The translations under genes and the position numbers were made by a program. This document shows, one piece after another, positions 1 to 12,200 of a stretch of 64,000 bases of DNA. The stretch covers positions 247,594 to 311,593 of the forward strand of contig NW_019091448.1 of NCBI RefSeq assembly GCF_001949145.1, written 5' to 3'. Origin of the DNA: Acanthaster planci (Eukaryota; Echinodermata; Asteroidea; Valvatida; Acanthasteridae). A model generated the notes under the pieces. The model worked only from the letters and a program-made list of their open reading frames with translations, ran no database searches and had not been told where the DNA came from. Each line of letters begins with the position of its first letter. Within the stretch, counting starts at the first letter, position 1.

Positions 1-107
1 CGATGTCTGAATTACAGAAAAATAGAGTACTTAATCTCCATGGAAATTCGTCTCTTGTGAAATTCAAAATCCAACATGTTTCGCCGGGGAAATGGTATGA
101 CTACAGA

Positions 108-290
108 GGCACATTCCCCCACCGAATGCTGATGCCCCCTCCCCCCGTTTCCCTTCATTTGAAGTCTGTGAATAATCTCTGTTTACTGTGTAGCTGCAGC
201 CTATTTTCTTGTGGTGTGCCCCTTTAAAAAATGTATGAACCCCTGGTTGCTCCCCGGACATTTAAGCCTTAATTACGCCACTGCGCTGGG
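108..290 (+). repeat. Interspersed repeat, copy 1
   Basis: This segment and 6945-7097 share, in order, a C-rich run, GTGAATAATCTC, a TGCAGC-TATT block, GTGGTG-GCCCC-TT, AAAATGTAT and a closing AATTACGCCACTG-like end. It is a short dispersed repeat of about 150-180 bp. Confidence 0.65.
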
Positions 291-374
291 ACGATTTGTC
301 CATATAGATATCACACATCGAGGAAATTTCAAGGGGAGGGGTCAGGCCTGTTAGATTTTCGTCCAACACGGACG

Positions 375-665
375 TTATAGAGTAGTGCACCTCCAAGAAT
401 TTGCAACGCATTGACCAATCACATCAGTCAATGCTTATCAGAGAAATATGAAGGGGCTGCGTGGCACCGAGATCAGAATATCGACAAGAATATAATATCA
501 AATCAGTGCTCTGAAATATGTGGTTGCCGAGCTTTCGGTAACCATGAGTACCTTCTTGCCCTGAAGAAGGTAATCAATGCACATCATTGGAAAGGGTCAA
601 CAGATTTCGCGCTCTGTGATTGGTCAACGCGTTGCTCTTGGAAGCGCACTATTGTGAATCGCCCG
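375..665. mobile_element. MITE-like element with inverted ends (TTGCAACGC family, long form)
   Basis: The left end reads AGTGCACCTCCAAG..TTGCAACGCATTGACC and the right end is its near reverse complement (TGGTCAACGCGTTGC..CTTGGA.GCGCACTA). About 190 bp lies between the ends. The same ends recur at 22,252-22,370. Confidence 0.65.
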
Positions 666-1973
666 TGTGAATTATTGCAGACAGGCAGGCATATTGCATT
701 ACACTATTACTGTTGTACTTACTTTTATACACGCAGTAAGACGTCATTATTTTTGCCTTTTTTTAAGTTTTAAATTTCTATTTCATTCATTTATTAATTT
801 AATTTTGGCGTTAAAGCAGTGGGGGGTTGACCTTCAAACCTCTCCCCTGGATGCATGTCTGCTTCCTAAAAATTCAAAATGTCACGCGAGCCCTGTAAGT
901 TGCTCACGGAGCGCTAAATTTGTCTCTTCATAAAAATTCAGATACCTATCTGCTCCGAGTGGGAACAAAAGAGGGCATGTTTTTAAATGAAATTAACCTT
1001 CCTTTGGTACGAACCATATAGAGATCACAAGTAGAACTAAAGGTGACACAGGGCACCATGCGTCATGTGCGTGTGAAACATGTACAACGGTACAAGTGCT
1101 CTGAGGAGACGTGAGACGGACTCGACGGTGAGGGTTTACTTCAGCTCAAGGGAGATAGTGGAATTATTCGACAACCTGAATTAGAAGCAATTATAAACGC
1201 ATACGCTACCAGTTTTGCGTATGTAGCCGAAATTATGAGAAGTATGGGAAACAATGGGCGAAGTGATGGATGGCAGCACGTAACTCTCTTTCATTGACTG
1301 TATTTGCATACATGTGCTCTTAAAATACATTCACCCGTTTGCAGCTCTTCGGCACTGCTGTCTCTTCGTTTCAATACGGCAAACGCATCGTTTAGAATCA
1401 TGGCCAGATTAAGTAGGCTTAAATAGAGGTTTGTTCACCATAGAAAAACGGCTTCATGGAATGTTTGGGCTGGAATTCTTCAACTGTACGTAAATTTCCT
1501 ATACCAAGGGGTGAATTTGCCTGTAGTTTTGAATAGGGTCTGGTGGCCTGTGTGCTTTTATAACGCTTTACCCACAGATTCTGTATCTTGATTAGTCAAA
1601 AGTGGGCCATGTGACGCTTGCTAGCTTTACTATTTTCTGCACTGCCACTCCACAAAGTCTAAAGACGTGCAACTTCGCTCTGAAAGAGAACTAGGCCTAT
1701 CCCCTCAGCAACCAAAGAACTATGTCTGTAGCAACGAAACCGCATGAATAGTGCCCAGGTGTGTATTTTGCCTTACCAGAGTGTTAGATCGAGTCAGTTG
1801 ATTTGGACTCTTGTCGCTATTTTAATGAATCGTGACTTGACTTGTCACTATCAGTTTTGACTTGGCTTGGACTTGCAAAATAGGCTTGCCTACCACCTGT
1901 GCAGCTCATAGCATGGGTGATGTGTTACAGAACAAATATTGACTGTTCTTGTTATAATAAAACTAGTCTCCCT

Positions 1974-2041
1974 CGTTGATCCATGAAGCATACTATTTTC
2001 CCTCGGCTTCGCCTCAGGAAAATAGAATGCTCCATGGATCA
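1974..2041. repeat. Short hairpin palindrome
   Basis: TGATCCATG-AGCAT.CTATTTTCC on the left pairs with GGAAAATAGAATGCTCCATG-GATCA on the right, around a CTCGGCTTCGCCTC core. It looks like a small palindromic repeat or foldback remnant. Confidence 0.6.
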
Positions 2042-3176
2042 CCTCAGCAGGGTATCTTTACTATACCTCTCGAAGCAGTCTTTGGGCACACTGGTCGCGC
2101 TCTGGGCAGGTGGTACCCGCGTATTACATGCCTCTTCGACCAATAGGGTGTCGTGATTTGTCAAATGCACGTGCGCGTCAAGCTGCGTATGAGTGCAGTG
2201 CTGCCGCTGTTGTGGTGTCTAATCAGATTTGTTTTTACCCCATTGAACACCGTGCTTTCAACAGCAGTAAAGGTCAAATTTGCCTCTTCATGAAAACTAT
2301 ACGGTCGAGGTGAAACTCAGTGATCTCGATGATGATAACTGATTTTGAGCAAATAACCTCGCCAAGATGCCCGGTGCTATCCAATAACTCAATTGATTCC
2401 GACTGGGGAAAAAATCGAAAAGAAAAAGAGCTGACAAAAATTACTCCTCCGTAAAAACTGAAAATATGTCAGAGGACGTTGTTTTGAGGGGCACTCGGTA
2501 TGGGCATAGCTTTAAGAGAGTAAACCGAAAAAATTCAGTGCTCTCTTTTGTCAATTTCCTCCAAATCGCGCAGTCGGCATAACGTCACTGTGGCCTTTTA
2601 AGTGTCTTTTCAGGTAAGTACTTTATATTTGTGTCCATGGTCGAAAATATATTTTTAAACTACTTTGTATTATGAAAGGACCAGGGGTGCAAATAAGAAA
2701 AATATACTTTTCAAAAACATACCGTGCTCATTGCCATGGATACAGCTCATTTTGTGTTTTTATGCATTTTAAGCCAATTTGGGGCTGTGAAACAAAGTTT
2801 CTAGCTATTAATAATATGTAATGTAAAATTTCATCTAACCAAAATGCTAAATTATTTCACAAAGACCCCGCCTCAACGTGCGTTTGCTGTGTTCCCATTT
2901 TAAGTTTGTGTCACTGGCACTAAGAAAACTTTGAGAGACAAACGGGCTTATGCCATCAAAAGTGTTGTTTCTGGAAACTGTCAGGCACGTGCAGTTTCTG
3001 AAAGTACGAAAGAATTATCCAACATCAGTTTTATCCGTATGGTCAATATCACTGAATACTGCGATTCACCGGTAACCAAGTTTAATAATTGGTTAATCAT
3101 CAACCATGCCAATATCTACGGGAAATTTGCCTTGTCAAACGATTTTTGTTTTCTGTTTGTGATGATAGTTTGGCAG

Positions 3177-3211
3177 CGGATATGAATACCTCTACAAAGG
3201 AATCAGCTCAG
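3177..3211 (+). CDS. Adhesion GPCR, tentative 5'-most exon seen (start of pentraxin-like domain)
   Basis: A 35-bp candidate exon sits between TTTGGCAG and GTAAGC. Translation gives GYEYLYKGISS and ends with one base (phase 1), exactly what the exon at 6674 needs (G + GT = Gly). The joined text GISSGIDVLNGAAVLN reads like the start of a pentraxin/LamG-type domain. No signal peptide or ATG was found upstream. The exon is short and supported only by phase and sense. Confidence 0.42.
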
Positions 3212-6200
3212 GTAAGCACTTTTTATGTCATGGCTTTTTTTGTGATGCTGTGGCACTCCCCGTGGAAATTCTGACCAGCAAATTAAATATGATATAACGA
3301 CAAAAGAAAATTGGTAAACAAACGTTACATCCTGTGTGCTTATGCGTGCCTTGTCTTATTTTAAAACGAAATATAACTTTTGAAATTTTACTTGTATTTC
3401 GGTTGAAAGAACAGTATTTGTGGGTTTGTTGCTTGTCTTATTTTGAAACGAAATATAACTTTTGAAATTTTATCTGTATTTAGGTTGAAAGAACAGCATT
3501 TGTGGGTTTTAAATTCCAAAAGATCTCATAATTAGTATGTTGTACTATAGAAAACTTGTTTTGCCAACGCATTTTGAGCAACATGCTCGTGTTTTGGAGA
3601 CATCGTTATGGAACATTTCCAATCATTGTGTACATAATGTGTAATTTTAATTGATTTGTTTTGTTTAATCTAACAATTATGGCAATTTTTCTAATGTAAA
3701 CCGAGTAATGTTGTGACAGATCAGATTGTGCATTTTGCTACATTTTACTGGCCAGCTTACAGGAAAAAGCTGGAAGATGGTAGCCAAATGTTTCCCAGAG
3801 AACTGCTCGGTTATTGCTTTCTCGAATCAGTGTGAATAGCTCTCAAATCTGTGAATTTCATGTATATCGACGGGTGCTCCCCGGAAAAAAAGGGAAGAAA
3901 AGAAAAAAAGAAAGAAAAGAAAAATAAAGGAAGGAAAATAAAAACAATTCACTGGTTTGTGTGAAAAATACCTCAGAAACTGACTGCATATCACCAGTAA
4001 AGTTTGCCAGTTTGCAAGTGCTCCCCTTGAAAGGGCTATGGTCATCCCTGGTAACACCCATGGCATGTTTTCCATTTCAAGGCATGTCTCCAATGCTGTA
4101 AACAAATGTTTGCAAATTGTGACAGCATATCATTACTTATTTCATATGAGCCTCAGTTGAACACACCAAATTCAGTTAGTATGGTTAAATTTAACTTCAG
4201 GTAAATCCACATCCATTCCATGTCACACAAATTCTTGCAAAGTATGTCTCACTACAGAGTTTTGATCGTGTTATGTTAAAAATTTCTATATCTGTTGACT
4301 ATGTTACTGTCTATTTTATACTGTTCAGGGGACCCGCACTCAACAAGCTTTGCTTTTTGTGGGTCTGCTGCCTTTCTTTGTATTGGTTGTAACTGTGTCA
4401 TCTTAATTCTTAATAAACTCTCGAAATATTCTATGAATTCTTTTCATACAATTAAATGCACAGTGAGACGAAATAAAGTCAATTAACTAAGTCAGTTATT
4501 AATGCTGTCGCTGTTGTTTCAGAGAGTGATGGGGATTTGAATTAGAATCAAGCTAATGCAGTTATTTATTAGATTTCAAATGCTATTTTTTATCAACAAT
4601 CTGTTTAAAGTTTGAGACCATTAGGCGATAAGGTAATGTATATGAGGGCTCTTGACACGAGCATTTGGCTGTGGTACTCTTCAAGTTTTCCGAATATGAG
4701 ATTAATCATATCTTGAATACTTGGTTAAAGTTGGTTTGAGAATACATCTATCAAGGGGATGGTAAGAGCGCCACTGTATGTGTGGCCTGGTCGAAGACAA
4801 GTTTTAGGAACAAAAGGAGGCTGTAGACAGCTATTGTCTCATCAATCAGCTTGAACTTAGAGCTTGCGACACTTTTCTTGGTAGTTATAAGCCAGGAACA
4901 CAGACCATCTTTAGATAGATATAATTATGTGAGTGATTTCATTTTCAATCAGCATATTACTGAGAACGTAATACAAAACTGCTGCAAACTGCTTGCTGAT
5001 GACAGTAACCTTAATACACATCACAACATATGAAGGCCGACGTTTTGATCCTAGCAAAATCTTTCTTAAAGGCAAAGGTCATCCTTTGAGAAAGATTTTG
5101 CCAGGACCGAAACGTCAGACCTTTCACATTTTGTGAGAATATTGTTCATTTCTCCTGCACACATTTTTTATTGTTCCAATCAGCAGAATGAATGGAATAA
5201 CTTGAGACCAATTAACATGCTTGTAATTTGTGTTGCACTTACAATATGGGAGAGTGCATTTCTTTGCATTTTTAGAAGAGCTTTATGACAGTACCTTTGC
5301 CTACTGGAGCCTGAATTTTTTGAATATGGACTCTGAGATGGGAAGCTCATCCACGCTTGCCTCATCTTTTGGGGGCCCCAGTTTCTGCAGCATTAAAGGT
5401 TAGCAACACGCTGTTCAGTTTCTTCCTTTTTATTTGTATGTGACATTGACTTTTTAAAACTCGTTTTATCTGATACTGTGATGTTTTTTTAAGACTAAAT
5501 TTCTAATAAATTAAAGAACCTTTTATCTCATAAAATGTTGCTTCCAACAGCTGTGTATCTCTCTGTTTATTAAAAAAGTTTGTATGCTGGAGAAACTTCA
5601 CCATGTAGGGAAAATTCCCTCAGAGAGTGAGTAAGGTTGTTAATATTTGACCAATATATGAAGTATCAACTTCTGAAGACAAGTTGCTTCATTTTATGAT
5701 AAAAGTACATAAAAAACCTGCAGATTCCCTTTGTACATGTGGATCAAGAACCAAAGTTTTGGGGAGCAAAACATTTTGGGAGGGGGGGGGAATCTGGGAA
5801 TTTTTGTAGGCAGCCTCAGACCTGTCTGAGGGCTGAGACTAATTGGGGGCATTTTACATGCTTTGAGAAGAAAGGGAAATGACAAGAAAAGTCATTTTTC
5901 TCTTATTCTATATTAGGAACCTGCCTCCCCCGTATTTGCCATCCCCCATTTTTGTGGGAGGATTGAAATAGTCCATGTTTTCTACCCAGGTTCTGCTAGT
6001 GATCATGTTTTGAAATGTGGCTTTTTTACAGACTGACTGATTCAATTGAGAGCTTAAACAATACATCATATCTTAAAGTGATTGTTTTCTGAATTGAAAG
6101 AGCTATGACATGAATTTCACTGGGATCATAGGCCGATTCTGGACAGCTTTAAACTCCTTTTTAACAACTTTAAATTCCTTTAAATTTGTTGAAACAATTA

Positions 6201-9200
6201 GATATCTCTTTTTCATAGTTCCTATTGAAATGCAAGCCCTTTATAACATTACAAATTTTGCATGCTTTTCCTAAGAAATTGAGTGTTGTTGCTGTGTTAT
6301 CATTGCAGGAAGACACTGTTCAATCTAGGTCTCCTGCTCAAGTGTTGTCAACCAAAACTTTTAACTGAAATGCACTTTTGAGGAACTTGGTGCTTACAGG
6401 CCCACTGTAATTATCTGAATCAATCACCAAAGAAAAAAAAATTAAAGACAGCAGAGATACCTTAAGCCTGGCTAAGTTTGGTGTTGAAGTAACTGTAATA
6501 TTAATTATTTCCTTTCGGATTGACAACACACTTTTATTTAATACAATTTGGCATTAGCATGAAAACACAAAGGTATCAGAAATGGTCATAAAATGCCCAA
6601 ATGAGATTTTAAAATGGGGTTAAATGAGATGCAAAACCTGATATAGGTAAGCTTCATATTCATTCCATGGCAGGTATTGATGTCCTCAATGGGGCTGCGG
6701 TCCTGAACCAGACTTACTCTTCAGACTTGAAGTCAGCCAAGATCACCTTGAGCTCCTATCCGAATGACTGCCCAACCAACCCACTGGCATGCGCAGATGG
6801 CTTCACCGTGGCTTTCTGGTTCAGCATGAAGGAAGATGTCAATGAGACATTGAAAGATAACACATGCATGCTACTTAGCCTGAACGACACCTCAAAGAAT
6901 GGCTTTCAGGTATTCTCTCTTGTCAGGGAGCAGAGTCACTAGCAGTGGCCTAACTGAGGGGGTATGCAGGCACATCCCGCCCCCCTTTGAAATCTGTGAA
7001 TAATCTCCATTAAACTGCAGCTTATTGTTTTGTGGTGCCCCCTTGAAAAAAAATGTGTATACCTCTGGGATATTTAGCCCTAGTTACATCACTGGGTGGC
7101 TTTTTTCTGTAACCAGACTACATGAAACACCAGGTACAGATGAAGAACCAGATTTTGGTTCTTTCAGGTTGAAGGACAAAACTTTGGAAAATTTCCAAAT
7201 TTTTTCCTGGATTGCCAACAGAGGCTGAAAAACTCCAGTCAGGCTACTTGGGTTTGAAATCAGAGTTGTCCTGTCTTAGCAGTACCATTTCTCATCTCTT
7301 TCAAAGCTACAGTGTTCAACATGCACATGAGTTTGCAATCACAGTTCTTTATTTCTGTGTAAGATTAGCTCCACCAGGACTGACAAGATCCACTCATCCA
7401 AAGCACCTCATAGCAAATCTAGTATGTTATGGGTGGAATTAACCTGGATCTGTAGCTTGGTCGCAGTCCTGATTGAGATACTTCAGCTTGAAAATAGAGA
7501 ATGTGCCTCTCATTTTGAATGACGCCGAAAGTAAAATGTAGGGAAGCATATATATCGAAGTGTATAGGGGCCACTTGCACAACATTTTTTTTCAAGTTAT
7601 TATCTCACTGCAGCGAGTTACTGTCTCACTGTGGTGAGTTATTATCTGGCTGCCGTGAGATAATAACTTGCCGCGGCAAGATAATAACTTGAAAACATTT
7701 TTTGCAAGTGGCCCAGATGCGCTGCTGTAATAATGTACATGCATACATGAAAGTATTTTTACCTTTTGGCTATACCCATTTCTGTGACTGAATTTTAGTC
7801 AATTACATCGCAATGAGCATTGCTAATGATAACTTGTGTTTCCCATCTTGTAGATTGCGTTCAAAGGAGACCAAAGAACCGTCTCTTTCCAGGCCCTCAA
7901 CATCACACTTGAGTCCACAGAAGTCTATAATGCCTCTGATATGTGGCTGTGGAACCATGTGGGGATGACATGGGACAATCGCACTGGAGGTAAGGAAGTT
8001 TTCCTCAGAATTTGGTATGGTCAGGTATATGAGGTCATCTAGCCTGGTTTCTGTCGATCTGGTCCCGTCTGATGTTGTCATATCTTTCAAGGTGATGTTT
8101 AATAACAAGAATGGACTACATGGTGTATTCGTTGAATTTACTGGTGTTGTTTGGTCCAACTGGCATTTAAGAAAGAAACAAAACATGTCCTCTGCCTTTA
8201 TTGTGATTTTACATGGGTGAAGAAGTGGAAGCAGGCTCCAAATCATGTGTTTAGTTTGTAGCATGAGGACATTGTGTATGCTATTTGCATAATTAGAGGT
8301 ACCAGGACATCCTGTCTCTAAACAACTGTACACGTAACCTCGGACCCCATGACCCATCCACCACAGGGTCACACCCAGGGCCCCAACAACCTCTCTCTCA
8401 AACAGCCACTTCCACCAAAATATCCTAGAGCCAGCTTTAAACCCATCCGTCCAGTGATGACTCACTAAGCCACATCAAACCAGTGACCATCCAACTACTA
8501 GTACCTGCCCCCTCCCACCTAAAAACCCTCTGATGCATCCACTGGGGTATGTAACTATTGAATCCCTCATTGTGGTTCAATTTTGAAAACCTTAAAATCA
8601 TTGAAAGCTACCATCTTTCTGACTCTTCCAATTAGAGCTCACGGTTTTCTCCAATGGGCAAAAGGATAAGTCGTGCAGCATGACAGCGATGGGGCACTGT
8701 CAGGCTCCTGTACCACTGCAAAATCAAGGCTGCAGCTACCTTGCTCTGGATGAAATAGGGATTTGGGACCGGCCCCTGAATGAGAGTGAGATGAGTGCTC
8801 TGAGGCTTGATCCATTTAACTTGACCAATGATTCAAGTACAACGGTTGTACCAACTGATGGGTATACAATGCCACAAGGTACAGTGCATCAAGAGTCATT
8901 TGTAGGTTTCATATCATTGGGTGTATCTTCCAATTCAGTTGGCCTAATTCACGAGATGCCCCTTATAAACCGGAGTCATGCTATGTAGCCTCAACAAGCG
9001 TTAACAAACCATCAAGAGGTTAATCGAGCGCATTTATGAAATTTTTTTTTAATTTACAATATTAATTGTGCTCCAACATATTTCATTCAATGTATCATAT
9101 CTATCTGAAATATCATTTCACGGCTCACGGTTAACGGGTTGACGGGTTGAAAGTTGAGTGACAAAGTGAGGCCTGCTCATGCAGCCCGACCGGCCACCAT

Positions 9201-12200
9201 CCTATTTACTTGTGGAGGGTAGAGTAAAGAAAGACGACAGCCGAAAAACATCACAAAAAAAGTTTTTTTCTAGAAGCGAATTCAATGTTTCTCTTACACA
9301 GTAGAGTCTTTAAAATATTATAAAACCACTTTTAAACCTTTAGAGGGTATTTTCAAGTTGTTGACGCTTTGGCGACACTTCTTGTGCGTGTTGGTGTGTT
9401 GACACTTGTTGACACTTAACGCTAAATAGCATGACCTATAACAATGCTCCCAAATTCATCTGAGGCCATTTTCTGCTGCACATGTAACAAGAAAGAGTCA
9501 ATAACATCAAGCCAAAAAGTGTTATGCCTTTGCATATTAAAGAGCTTGGCATCTTCCCAGGCATTTTGGAGTTGTGTAATTTTAAATTTTGTGTGCTTGA
9601 ACAATGACATGTTTTTACAACAGTGTATCCAGTGGGATACATAATTTTAGGGGGCGACTGAGGAACTCAACAGCAGTTGACTGACAAACCATCAAAAGTA
9701 CCGGTACTTGGAAAGGTGACAGTCGGAGGAAAATTTTCAGGAAAATCACTCATGGATCCTTATTATTGGGTTGGGTTTCTGGCAACATCCCCCCACCCGA
9801 CATTAAATATCATTAAATATAATGATAAAAAGTTATGCATAAAGTTTCTCAAAATATTTGTGTTTAACATTTGTGTCTGCATAAAAACACACAAGCTGTA
9901 ATAAAGAGTGGATGGTAAGGATCTACCACAGGGCTATGTCATGAACTAGAAGAGTGGCCTTTTCAAATCAACTGGTCTGTACCTAGTTCGTCCTAAACCA
10001 TTCCCTCTTGATGGGCTGTTGTTTTCAAGTTGACATGATAAAAAATCAAATGGATTGAAACAAAATCTTAACTGTCACTGCAGCATTTGACACAGTGAAG
10101 TTAATTTTCATAATAGGTCCTCGTGAAGTGATTCATGTTCAGTTGGAGTCTGAATTCAGTTGAGACCGCATGCTTTGGATGTAGTGGATGTTTATATTTA
10201 GCATGAGCAGCTACAACTGAAAAAAAACTTTGGGTGGGGAATTTGTTGTGTGCTTCATATACAAATTCTATAATCTGCCCCCAAAATACTTTCCAGTACA
10301 GATATCAATGTTCACGAAAAGATAGCAGACTTAAGGGCTTGGGTGCACTGGTTTATATTAACACAAGACATTTCCATTGTACATTTCCCCACTTGATAGA
10401 CTTATATCTGTACTTCCTAATATCATACTGCTTGTAGGCCTGTCCCTTTCCTTGGTCAAGTTTTGCACGTAGATTTCATCGTAACCACATTGCAAACCAA
10501 ACACAGCAATTATCAGATTACAGTTTTTTCTTTGTACTCAGGTTTGCAAATGTCCATGAATAATTTGTACCATTTTTTATTTTTGTTGCACTGTGGTTGC
10601 ACTGCATGACTTGAATGTGCTGTGATGAATGCTGCATTTTCTGCCTTCTTTCATTGTGCATGTTCTGTGAAAAACCGTCAAACACAATGCTGATGGCATG
10701 CACTGAAGTACAGACTACACTACTGTATCAACTCTGGAACTATCCACGGAACCTGCTCGTTTGGAGGCTACAACTGGAGAAGACGCCTTCATGAAATCCA
10801 AGCCATCTTCAACTGAGGAACCCCTTTTAACTAATAGGGATGATTCCATAACCAAGATTGACACATCCCCCATGTCTTCAACTCGGATATCAGACACAGC
10901 ATTAACAACTGGCAAGGAGACTACAACCAAACCAGAAATAATCACACCAGGAAGTACTCCTGGCCAGCACCAGACCACTACTGTTCAAATCTACACAGAG
11001 AGTATGTCTGACAGCACTTCTGCTGATTCGAGCACAACTGATAGAGTGGAGATTACACAACCACTTGGTGAGAATGTGTGAACTTTCATAAGAACCAAGC
11101 CATTTATACTGAATTGATTCAGTATGTGAAAAATACACCCATGAAATGGAGATCACTGTAGATTTTCCCACACATTTGCAAACTTTTTGGGTTCAAATTC
11201 ATAAATGGTGAACTTCATTTTCAGCTTTAATCTTTAATTCATGACCTTTCACACCCATGTTTCATCCCATCTGTGGTCGCTCAGTTCGACGGTGACATCA
11301 CAAACAAATGCACCAGTCTTGGTTTGGTGCACATCTTGAACAATATGCAATGAGGTTTTACAAACTAATAGGAACGTTTGGACACTAATGTGCGATTTCA
11401 AAATTAACATTAACATGTTTTGGATACACAATTCAGAAGAAAATGCTTATTAACATTTGACATGACCTGTCCATTAGTAAATGTGTAGAATATAGCAGCA
11501 TATAACAAAACATCATTTTTAATTACAAAATTAACTGATGTTTCATTTTTTTTGTGCAAAAAATGTCCTGAGGCTTACATGTGTGAGATTGTAAAAATGA
11601 AATTAAGGGAGCTGAAAATTCTCCCTACAAGGCATGGAGACAGGGACCATATTTACACTTTGTTCCAATAATTTCATACATTTACCTTACTTTATCATGA
11701 AAGACAGTTCAACTTCATTGTCTGCAGTTGCTTAATTTACAATAGATGAAACAATTTAGTCATTTTGGAGTCAAAATGTATGTAACCTTCATTCAAATGC
11801 ATCACATCATGTTATCATCTGCACATTTCTACTTAAAACATATTTGTTTTGTTTATGCATACATGTATGATATTTTCCTTGTTTGATGTAGCCTAAACAG
11901 CAAAATCATATCTTTTTCTATACTTCGTTTTGTGTCAGTTTAGTTTTTTAACAATTTTATGCATGAAGAACTTGAAAAAATGCAAATGAACTGTAATATT
12001 TCCGTGTCATGCAAGAAATAAGTAAGCCTGAACTTACGACAGGAAAAATGTATTCATATTTTACAACTTCACAAACAGTCAATTAAGTTCTTGTTGCCCT
12101 TTGGATTAATTGGTTGCACCACCTTCAATTTCTTGTCATGCAGTACACCATGCCAAATATGTCTTTGCATGGTGGTACACATATTGTGTACATGACCATC

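Larger units (their letters stand above)
1..3176. other. Upstream DNA of the adhesion GPCR, no convincing exon
   Basis: Apart from three repeat elements (108-290, 375-665, 1974-2041) nothing is recognised. The frames present are short and do not resemble proteins. The missing signal-peptide exon of the receptor may be here or upstream of the window. Confidence 0.5.

Noticed and set aside
5760-5850. G-rich block similar to 35,690-35,830
   Set aside because: Only a few words (GAGGGCT.AG.CTAA.TTGGGGG) are shared; too weak by eye to call a repeat family.
7803-8465. 220-codon frame on the minus strand
   Set aside because: It overlaps the plus-strand pentraxin exon at 7,854-7,989, which has clear splice sites and domain motifs; the minus frame shows no recognisable protein features.
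8862-8863. Alternative donor GTATAC for the third pentraxin exon
   Set aside because: It would leave phase 2, which does not join the exon at 10,714; the GTACAG donor at 8,879 does.
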